Shown piece after piece: positions 25,701-37,700 of a stretch of DNA of 64,000 nucleotides; position 1 is the stretch's first letter; each line of letters opens with the position of its first letter. Source of the stretch: Echinarachnius parma. Its lineage: Eukaryota; Echinodermata; Echinoidea; Clypeasteroida; Echinarachniidae. Where the stretch lies: contig JBAMJV010007662.1 in the NCBI GenBank assembly GCA_037951105.1, forward strand, positions 1 through 64,000. The letters are read 5' to 3'. The notes under the pieces are model-generated. The model saw only the letters and a list, made by a program, of their open reading frames with translations, searched no databases and was not told the origin of the DNA. A program made the translations under genes and the position numbers.

Positions 25701-28700
25701 CCCCCCTTAGCAAAAAGCTAGATCCGCCCCTGAATATATATAGGTTAATACAATAAAAGAGGAAAACTTACTTTTCTCGGTACCGTCTCCTCCATCCAAG
25801 ATCTTAAAATCTCCTCCATAGTTCCAATGTGACATGTCTCCGAGCTAAAATAATAATAATATGACGAATTTATATAGCGCTTAATGCAAACAAGCCTCTA
25901 AGTGCTTTATAAAAGGAAATTAGAGTAAACGAAGTAAAGAAATAGAGAGTGGTTGAGCTATGACTGATAATGTTGTTTGAAGAGATGATTGTTTAGATTA
26001 TCTTTGAATGAGTCAATTGAGGGAGAGTTCTTGACCCAGTTAGAAATCAAAGTTACATGAAAATAAATCCATTATCGTGTTTTATACCCAAAGACCTAAT
26101 AAAGTACGTTTATTGACACCGGTAAGTGCATGTCTTTTTAAAGAAGTTATTGAATAGTTCAAGATCAAGCTCAAATTAGTATTCAGTAACTTTGATATCA
26201 TAATAAAGCTTCTACGCGACCAATATTAGCAACCTTATCGTAATTCCGCAACGCTTAGCACACACAGTTGGCTAAATGTCAGTAAAAATGCAATGTATTT
26301 TTTGTATATACATGTATAACTTTGCATATGATAATATATATTTCTAATAATACATTTTATGAATGTTCAAAGAACCCGTTAATTTCCTCGCAAAGATCAG
26401 AATGAATTGGTTTCGCGAAACGTCTAAAGATAAATTAGAAAATGGTAGTATTTGGACAAAGATCCCCTCTTTTGTGACAAACTATGTCATTACATTGAAA
26501 CTCGATAAATTATAAATTTTCTCATCTACACTTCATGTTCTCTTCTTTCAAATTATTAAGGGGGTGCTTGCCCGTGTATACCCTACGTCGCTTCGCCACC
26601 ATGTGCTTATCAAAATTATTGGCAGATTAATTGTCAAACGTTACCTCTCCCGAAGAGTTTTCCAAGAGGTTTGCAGACCATCCAGCGATCTTAAGCTCCT
26701 TCATGGCGAACGTACGGCTCAATGACTGCAGCTTATCGGCCAACTACAAAAAGTAATATCATAATCATTATCATAATTGTTTTCATGTGGCGCTGCAGCG
26801 CTGCTGATGTATTTGACCCATTGCCTACGATAACCTGGTGGGTCCTGTTTAACTATATGGGGATTGCAAAATCTAGTAGGAAACAGGTTAAGAGAGCACG
26901 CAAATAACTTTATATTCTGCCAAGTGTGTTGCACCCTTTTTTTCTTCTCCAGGCACTATCCTTATATCGTCAGTCCAGGATATTGATGAACGAGCCTTAC
27001 CACGTTTACTACAATTTCTTTATTATGTTTTAGTTATCAACTAATTCAGTTCTCCTACTGACAATCTGCCCAAATTCCTTTATTCTTCTTTCCATAATTC
27101 CCCATTCTGATAGGTAAGTTTGTACCAAACTTATTCAGAATTAGACAAAACAAAAACATTTATCGCTTACTTTCTACGAGACCTACGTCTCAAAGTGAAC
27201 AAGAAAATCAATAACAATTTGCTAAGTATTTTTGTAGACATACATACTGATAAGTCAGTTGACTCAAGTATTTTAATTTCGATAAAAAATCAGGGATATT
27301 TGCTTAGAAGATCAAAAACCTCTTCGAATAAGTGAGTTCATATCTTATGTAGAAAGTAAAGGGTGTAGTTAAAAGTTTAAATGCGGTTATAAATATTGAT
27401 TGAGATCATGATATTCCGACAATATTTCTTCTTCTTCAGGATTGTACAACTTTTTTTCTTCAAATGTAAACATTTCGACCAGTACTCAATTATATCTTTA
27501 AGTGTTCTGGATGAATATGGATAAAGATTAAAAATAGTAATTACCTCTTGTTTGACCTTAAGTTCCTGTTCTTGTTCTTCATCAGACTTCGTTGGTTCTT
27601 TGAAGTTGTCATCATAGATCAGTATACCTCCTATGCATACATTTCCTCCATCTATGATAGGAAAATAAGACATATTATAAAGACAACACATCGGTCGATA
27701 TGAAGAACTACTTTTAAAAAGTAGAGATCATCAGGCCTTGTAAAGACATTCCTACATGGTACATTACGAGGAGGGAGAAAGAGAATCAGACAGAGGATGA
27801 GATGGAACGATAATATCTTATTATTGACATGCTAGATTTAAAGCTCAGTGACGCTCTTAAAGGAGCGGGAGGCACATAAGGACGATATGGAGGGGGTTGG
27901 TTGACGAGCGACTGTTGGCGCTCCTTTGGTAGGCTACTGGATAGATTAGGTGAGGTGATGGTAAGAAACTGCACGTAGAAAAAGCTTACCCTACAAGTCT
28001 AACATTCTCTAGATTATTTCCAAACATTTAATGCAAGTTGAAGTATTTTAGTGAGCACCATCGTCCTGCTGTTAATTTCTGTTTCTCCAACGAAGTGTAG
28101 CACATATTACAATGCTATATGACTAAATTATGTAATACTGGCATTAGTGGGTGCAGCAATCTTTTGTAGACAAAAGTCCATTGCCATGGTGCCCAATTGA
28201 TAATCACCGTGCGATTAATGACTGCGCCAAAATATTATTTGTAGCATTTGTTTAATACGGACCATCTCAACTCCTAAAGGTCATTCTAGCATAAACGTTT
28301 AACTCAATGCTGGTCCAATAACTAGTAAATGAATTACTCACCTGGTTCAAAGTATAGCGAGAGTTTATCGTTGAACACCCTGACGGGAACTTCAATAGTC
28401 TTTGCAGTCAGTCCCTCGACACAATCTTCTATCTCACTCAGCTGTGATAACACCTATACATTCAGTGTAAAAAAGTACATATACGATTGATAGATACTCT
28501 AGGTTAGTTAGATATTTGTTTTCCTTTGTTCTACCTAGGTTATGCTAAGTTTGTATTGATTTTTCAATCATTGGTTGATGTGTATGGAACTTACGGATTT
28601 TCAGATGAATGATGGGAATTCATGCTTTTGCAATATTTAAAGCAAATCCATTGTTTATAATTAAGATGAAATATTTGTCTACTCTCTAAAACATAAGATG

Positions 28701-31700
28701 GTCAATTAATCTCTAAATATTTAGGCAAATCTGCTAGTTAGAACCGGCCGTTAATACAAGATGTAACAGAATTATGTACCTCATCGCACATCCTGGGTAT
28801 GGAATTTTCAATAAGACACGGCAATCACTAAAAAACAAGATAAGGATGATGCATAGTCGTTACAAACGTACCTCAGACGACAAGTTGCCATTATCGTCCT
28901 CACCAATCTTGGCTTTCATCATGCCTTGGTCAACCGAGTAGAGACGCAGAGTGTAGTCTCCTTCTTTCAACGGAATCTACGTGAATTAATGTGAAGGTTG
29001 GACACAATTTTATCATATGTATTACGTGCGTTAATTATAGGCTGATCGACAGACTGAGATGATAATTGATTAGTCATACACATATCAACTCTTTTGAAGG
29101 TCAAGGTTTCCCTAGAAGCAATAACGGGACGACTGTATTATAGTCTCTCTAAGAACTTTAATAACAAGATTATGACTTTAAAAGGCTGGAATTAACGGAC
29201 TAACCGTCTTGTATATCTAGCACCTACCACTCATGTTCAATTTATTGATAAAGTAATCGTGTTTTCTATTTCTCGTGTTCTGCAGGTCCCTGTATCTCCT
29301 TTATCACCATCCTAGTCCATTGACATTGATTACAGGTACCTGATGGACCATAAATAATATCTATTAGGGAATTACGATACATAGCAAGGAAAATGTTGAA
29401 TAAATCTCAAGAGTGTGCATTAAATACATTTTGTTATGGTTTTGGGATAATTGTTATACCTACCTCGAATCTCACTTCATTGACAAAGCCGTCGTGTGTT
29501 TTGTTGTGTGTGCTGTGTAGGTATGAGTCGTACGTGTTACCTATCACAGCGTGGAGGTTTCGCGATCCTGGGATGTCGCAGAGAAACTTTCTGACACACT
29601 GCAATCCTGATGACAATAAACATAAGAAGAATTGGCTAATGCTTCCTAAGCTATCAGTGATGTAATGGCATTGATATATTCCGAATGCACGCATCCATTT
29701 GTTGCTACATCATATTTGCCAGCAAGTAATACATCTGAATCATACGATCTTTGTTACCAATAATATATTAAAGGCTGCAACCCTCAATTCCGAATATTCT
29801 TGCATAATTTCGGTTGTGGTGTGCAGGATGAGGTAACACCCTACTCGTTTTGAGAAGTAGATTGGGTTAGTCTGAATGCATGAGATGTAACTGTCTCATA
29901 CCCGGGACCTCCACTTATTGTCCTATCCTATGGACGGAGTGTTTTCCGTACATGAAGCACGGGGGGGGGGGGGGGGGGGGGCACTAAAAGTGAGTTTACT
30001 GAGAATCTATATATGGAAAAGGACGCCTTGCCCGATCGAAATGGGTCCACGAGGGCTTCAGTCAGACATGCTCTTAACTGGGGTTACTTGCATACAACAT
30101 ACCACCATTACCGTGGGAGAAAAAATCTATGCATATGCCTATACTTGTTCATGGATACATCGGTCAGTATCTTAAAGAGCGAAGATATATAATATGTATG
30201 AATGTTTAGAAGACTAACCTTCTTCTCCGGTATCTCTGAACATGGTTTGCGTGTCATTGAAGACAACATTGTTGAGCGCCTGGTAGGCCGGACCTCCGCA
30301 GTTGAGGGCGAACCCCACCCCTGGGGGCTGTTTAATGACCCTCGATGGTGACCCACTCAGCTCAATGGAGACATCGGCATCGCCTAGAGAAAATGGATAC
30401 ACGATTTTTTTAACAATCACCAAACATAGCAATGCTGCACCGAAGGTCGCCATTTTGAACAAAGCTAATCGTGCCCACTGCATAACACTGAGCTATTTCG
30501 CGTCTGATTTACATATCCGAATTACCTTCAAATGATATTCATGTATCCATTTGATTATATAAGCATAAATGCTAAGTGTGACATTAATTAATTAATTTTA
30601 AAGTCAGACTTGTAGTTTGCATTCGGCGCTGGACAGGTGTGCGACATCTACTTTTCGCTTGTGTACATGGTGATTGTAAAAGTAAACTCAATGTAATATG
30701 ATTGCATTGGTTTGACTTTAACTTTGCCGGGAACTCACATTTATCCTTCACAACAGCGAACGCCCTGTAGATCCTCAGACCTGGGCTCTTCTCATAATGG
30801 GTCATCGCCCTCCTGAATGCTAGTCTCCCGTCCGGCTGTTCCAACCACTTGCCTTCCTCCAGCGTATGAATGGCCATCCCGTCGATGGTCAGTAGAACCT
30901 TGACCACGCTGCTGACCCACACAGTGACCTCTTTATCGTCCACTATCAATCCGCCTTCGACGTGGTCTGACGTTCCCGTCGCCAGGCAGTCATGCTGGAA
31001 GCATCTGCAAAAATACAACAATAAAGAAGAATACTTAAAAAGGCAAAATAAAGCAAAATACCCTCTATGAAATACACATATCTAGCAAGATTATTAAGAA
31101 TTTAAGAGGCCCATGTGATTATGATATCCCCTGCTGTGCTGGAGTATCATGGGCTTGGCGTTATCAGGACAGTTTCAACAAGATACTTCCTTATCATCCC
31201 TGCCGGAAAGAACACAATCATCCACAGTGTGAAAACAGTGTGAACACACTGTGATTCACAGTGTGGACCACAATGTTAAATTCGAGCGTTTTTATCGTGT
31301 AAAAACCAACTCACACTGTGAAGCTGCTGAGATACACAGTGTGAGCGCACCGTTTTACACACTGTGAATGCAGTGCCCTCACAGTGTGTTCACAGTGTGA
31401 GTTGATTTTTTTCACTCTGGAAACGCTCAAATCTTACATTGTGGTCCACACTGTGTTCACATTGTGGTCTACACTGTGTTCACACTGTGCATGAGTGAGT
31501 TCTTTCCGGCAGGGATGCTTATTAGAAGGTTATGATTGTTTAAAAAACACATTTTAAAGCATTACGTGTAGGCAACACAAGGTGTTTAAAACCCCTCTTC
31601 CTCGAACTCGGACCATGCAGACTGGATTTTAAATGGTGCATCCGTAATGCACTTCATAGCTTTGCTTCCATGTTAAGACAGATTACAAAATAGACTGAAT

Positions 31701-34700
31701 ATGTTTATGTCAAACATGTTAGACATCATTGGTGCCATCCAAAATTCGTAAAACAATGTTGGCGTTGTTTTATAGACTTGACAGGGATTAAGAATATCCT
31801 AATAGTCTGGGTAAAGTCTCACCAAGTGCCTCCCTTACTAAAAGGGTATGATTAGTTTGTGTGAACACTCACAATGTTATAACATTATCATAATATTCTT
31901 TAATAAAACAACGCGCGCGTTAAGCCCTCCTTTGGAATGTCATGGCTTCAAGAATGAAGTCATTGAAATACTTGAGCGCTTATGATAAAAATAAAAATGA
32001 TAAAAATGATAAAAATGAAAAAAACAAACATATAATACTTATTCAAAACAAACAAAATATATGTACATGGACTCCGGGAACAATTGCTATTGGTATCATC
32101 ATTATTATTATTATGGTGAAATAAAGCCGATTGTATCGCAACAATACCTTTCTGTTGGAGTATCAATGTCCTCCGGTATGTTGGAGAATATCCCGTAGCG
32201 ACAAGGTCCGCTCGGCCCTACGATCTTGAGGCTCGTGCCGTCAACTAATGATATCGTCCAGACATTAGGTGACGTCATCACTCCTGACAACCCATTGATG
32301 TAGGCCACGCCCACTTTGCCTTTCATGATTGTCACCTACACAAGGTTAAAAAATGATGTCATTTTAATCGATTGAAAGTGTATAATATTGACAAGGTAGA
32401 ACATTATAGAAGGAGTCGAATGAAAAGTGTTGCTGGAAAAAAAGGTCACACCGAAAAGTAGACATCTTTTAATATCCAACGAACAAGACGAAGATAAAAG
32501 CAAACTGTGGAGTGTGTTATTATCGTTAAACCAAATACACAAGTAGTAAAGACTTAACATTTTACTGCCATTATTATTGGACGTCTACCTGATACAGTGC
32601 AGATGTGGTCGCATTTTCGTCATTCAGCGAGTGGGAGCAAAGCACCAACATGGAACGACCGATATAACCAGTGACGTCAACAAGGAGCGTCGTTGGGTTG
32701 ATTCCGTTGAACCCCTGGACGTGAAGGACCTTCCCGTTGGTTTTGTCCTGGTGAGCGAGTGTGAACTCTGCGCTATTGCTGTGGAAGACGGCGTAGTGAC
32801 TGAGGGACGGACCTGTCAGCTGCAGCGCGCCGTCGTCACTGGCAAAGTTCCATTCGTCGCCACCGTCACCACATAAGGGCACCTGTTTTCATTTTAAAAC
32901 AAACAGTATGGAAATATTATGTAGGACCTGTTCGCACGAAACCATTACATGGTCGCCAAATGTAAAGATATGGAATTGGAGAAAATAGTTGCCTTTGTCA
33001 GCGCACTGTACCTGTCATGGCTGCCAGCCATATAACCAGCCTGCTTACATGACCCTTTTTGTTCTTGTTATTATCGGAGAATAACAAAATATATCACCAG
33101 AAAGCAGACATTTTGGAAATTACAAACCCAACTGCACAAACAATATATATTATTGAAACTTAAATATAATTTGATTGTTGACAGTGTATATTATAATGTC
33201 TATTATTGGATATATTAACATGATGAAAGTAGTTATTCAAGTTCGTCTTTCAAGTGATTGTTTTGAGGGGAAAGGGGGGCGTACAGATTGGCCAACGATT
33301 GGACTGTATGTAATGCCGCATCCTAACCTCAGAGAATTTCAAGCCGTCATCACGTCATTTATGACTTCCCTTTTCATGAGTTTTCCTTTTTTATCTCACC
33401 TTTTTGATGTCGCCATCTCGCTGAAAGTGCACTAGGTACGTCTGACTGGGAACCGCCCCAGCCTTGGTCGGCGGTGCACTACAAATGATCAACGCACAGG
33501 CGCCGTTTGGGCCGCACTCGGTCGCTATGTAAGGTTCGGGCACGATCGTCGCAGTGGAGTCGTAGGACCCAGCTGTTTTGGGCCCCTCGAAGAGAATCCC
33601 ACACCCGCCGTGCCCGTTCGCAGCGATGTTAGAGATGATCATGGAATGACTGCGCCCGTATATGAGTTTCGGCTGGAAGTTGCCATCGCTATCCGTGAGA
33701 AACTAAAAAGCAGATTTATTTATGATATCATCACTCGCTTTACCTCATGTCATGCGTTTTAAAGCCAGTCATTAGTTATATCAATGCTGAAATACCATGG
33801 TTCCTACACCTTTAAGCGATTACAGCTAAGTATCAGTCATAGTATAATATGGTTTAATAATCTAAACGTTAACACTACTTACGAGACTATATTTGTTAGA
33901 TTCCTGATATAAATGCTGCTTGGTTACGGGGAATTTAAGTCTTCTATAGAAGAATTGGATTTCCCAATGCACAAAATGGTCATGGTAATAACGATTTAAA
34001 CAAAAGAAAGTCATTAAGAAAAAGACATAAAGTCACGGAACAAAAAAAAAAACACGTTTAGACATGCTGCTCATAGGAGTTTTGCAGTAAAAATGGCTGT
34101 CTCTTTGTGCAAACGGAAGATTGAAGTAGAATGCATTACAAGACTAAGAATATGACTAGCAATTTCATAAATTAACGGAGGAAGGGGGGGGGGGGGGGCA
34201 GCTTACCTCATTCCAGTTGTAAATGCTATGCTCCCCGCCCTGCGCCAGGGATGCGACGGAGAAGTGGTTGCCATCGTAACCGCATCTGAGGAGGGACACT
34301 TCGGAGGAATCGCTGTCTCCCTTGGCGCGCGTGAGGAGAAGCAGTGCGGCCCCGCCCCCATGTTTGGCGTTGACGTTGAACGTCGTGTTGTTGAGGGCTG
34401 GGATGGGAAATCCGCAGTGTGCCGATGCCTCGACGCAGGCGTAGTCGGCTGTTAACATGATGTGACCGAAGAGATTACATACCATCTCATCATCGTTCAT
34501 ATATTAAACATAATTAACACTAAGCATAAAACATTCTTTATAAATAGTTTAAGCATTTATTTTGTTTAAATAACAATAAAAATTGAAGAACATGAAGGAA
34601 TGATGTATCAACTTACTCGTTCAGTAAAAGGATTATCATTGTAATGAAAAAAAAACATGTTATATGAAGTAAACTTTGATATGTTTGATATGCAGCGATA

Positions 34701-37700
34701 CAAAGACTTATACATACCAGTGTTTATACTAGAGGAATAAGGAAATAACACTCACAGCATTATATGGTTAAATTGTCTTACCAGCAAATTAACATTTCAC
34801 ATTCAAGCATAGAGTATGTGCCGCTCAATAAAATGTTAATCACATACAGATAAAAGCCCATTAACTCCTTACAACGAAGCTGGCTCTATATGGATAAGTG
34901 ACTTGGCACTCATTTGGTTAAATTTGCTTACCACTGGCTGAAAATGGTTCTGGTCTCGAAGGCAGGTGTAGGTCACATTTCTTCAAATTCATCGCTTTCA
35001 CTGTAAAAAAACAAACAAATTAGACATGTTCCTTGTTGTCAGTATTTGATAAACATATGAAGCGAACATGTAGATTTATGATGAAATGACAATATTTAGT
35101 AGATATTTGATCTGAAACTGCATAAATAAATTCAACACGATAAGTGAGTGTCTGCATAAACGAATTTGAACGATAATTCGGGAACAAGAACAATACAAAC
35201 TCAACAATTACAAGAGAAATGTGTCCATTAATATGTATCCCCCAATAGTGTAAATGAGCCAATGCATGCATGCATTATACAATTAATCAATTAATCATAC
35301 AAACAAATTAATATAATAATATTATATGAAGACGTCGGTGGGGTGACAAAACCTCGTATCTCAAAAATCATGAATTTTCAGGAGAGCGAAAAAACGTTCC
35401 TGTCTCAACAAATTAAGTGCTGTGACAACGTCCTTTCTTTTTAAAACTGGAATATTTATGCAATTTGTAATGTCATTGTTGAAATACCGTAAAATAATTG
35501 TTTTGATATTTGAAACTGAGTTACGAGGTTTTGGCTTTTATCTACATTGAGATACGAGTTTTTAGTTTTTATTCAAATTGAGATACGAGTTCTTAGTTTC
35601 AATTTTGAATGAGTTACGAGGATTTGGTTGAATGAGTTACGAGGATTTGAATACTCTAACTTCGGCACTGTAAGGCCGTGTGTGAGTTTCAACCCCACAG
35701 CTAGAATGGAGTTGAAGCTATAAAGAGTAGCTGGTTGTATTGGACTAAAACACTGATAGAGGCGTTTGATGTTTCACCATAATCAAAGCAGATTCAGAAA
35801 CCAAGAGTCTCGCCTGATCACGAGTTCAATATAACTTTGAACCGACAACGAATGCATTATCGCAATACAGTATAGCATTCTAGATTCCATCCTTCCTGAG
35901 GGCTGCGTTCGGGCGAAATCATCACTGGTAACCAGTGATAACACCTATTACAGGGTGCCCCCCCCCCCCCCCCCCCAAAAAAAAAAAAAAAACGGAACGG
36001 CATACTTCCGGTAATAATTGTAAATAATGACTGGTATCATTTTGGTTAAGCGGTTAAGCGGTTCTCATTCTAGATGAGCACGTTATACCAAACCATGTCG
36101 GGTAAAAAAAATCCCTCCTCAGCTAAAACTTTGCATCAAAACATGACAAAACGCTCGCCATACCTGAACGTGATAATACAATAAGCTAGCTCTGTCAATT
36201 GGCATTCTTTACACCAATACGGTGCATTCCATGCTGGTCTAAACAATGTCCATTGACAAAGTTAACTATGGTGAGGGTTTTTTGTCTTGTTTTTAAGCAA
36301 GGTTTAAGCTGAGGAGGGAAAATTTTGAACCTGACATAGCCTGGTATAAGAACCGCTTAACCGAAATCTTGGTATTACTTTGGCTCAGGAGAAAACACAC
36401 CATCCACTAATACCAGTCATTATTTACACTTATTACCGGAAGTATGCCGTTCCGTTGTTTTGTTGTTGTTGTTGTTGTTGTTGTTGTTTTGTTTTGTTTT
36501 TGTTTTTGTTTGTTTGTTGTTTTGTTTTTGTTTTTTTTTGGGGGGGGGCACACTGTGTAGACATATTTTATGAAAAGAGTTACCGTAACAATCAAAGTTC
36601 TGTTTAACATCAACAATGGTTTAAACGGGAAGAACAGTAGTGGAATAGAAAGAACTCTATCATCAACATTAAATCACGACTTTAACTGGAAACACAATCA
36701 GAAATAATTCTTGAATTTTGGCGTGGGCATCACACTTTATTATAATTTGAAATATAACCGTTAGTTAGATAAAAGTTCTGAAGTACTTATTTTTCCAGGG
36801 TGCCTAACATGCAAGTTTTGTGTCCATATTATGATAAAAACCACATGAAAGCAATGTTGTACAGTGGAAACTCGATATAAAGAGATCTGATATAACAAAA
36901 TACCTGATATAACAAACTGTTTTCTCAGGTCCCAGTGAAATAATTTGTTTTCTTTTGTATTGTTTGAAATATAGTGATATAACAAAATATCTGATATAAC
37001 AAACAAAATGTCATGGTCCCAAGGACCTCGTTATACTGAGTTTCCCCTGTATTGATATATGTGTGGTCAGTAATGTGTGGTCAATAATTCTAAAACATTT
37101 TGATTAAGCATTTTCAAACATTTGAACAGTTATTTCATTTTAAGTCAAACATTGGTTGTCCAATAAGCTATGAAATGGCAACATATTGTACTTTATTTGA
37201 AATTAATACAGTTATCCAGAGGTTTAACAATCATCAAAAATTCGTTACATTACTGAACTGTCCCTTTAAGGTGTGATAAACTCGCTGACAATGAAAAATA
37301 CATTGTAAATATCTATAAAATACGGTGCCTGAACATCGTTTCGTTATCCCATTTAGAATGTGAACATTTATAAACACATTTACATGGAATTGGGACAATG
37401 AAAAGTAATTAATCTACAAAATTCATCTCTTGATGTTAAAATGCATTTCCGTATTCCGCAAAGATACCCTACATTCTCCATCGTGGGCCGCGAAGAAAAG
37501 GGCACTTGAAAATCAGCAAAGAGTATTATGCCTATGAAGATTATAACACGATACAAACAATGCTGGGGTGGGGTGTGTACGAAATCGACACAAGTGAAGG
37601 GATAGGGCTACCACGGGGTTACACAATTTACAAATATTATCAGCTAATATTGTTCATGCCGGAGAAAACTTATCTTCTTTTATAGGGTCATCATCTTCGT

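Noticed and set aside
25481..25756. Overlapping open frames rich in Gly and Pro
   Set aside because: They are artefacts of long G and C homopolymers in a short transposable element.
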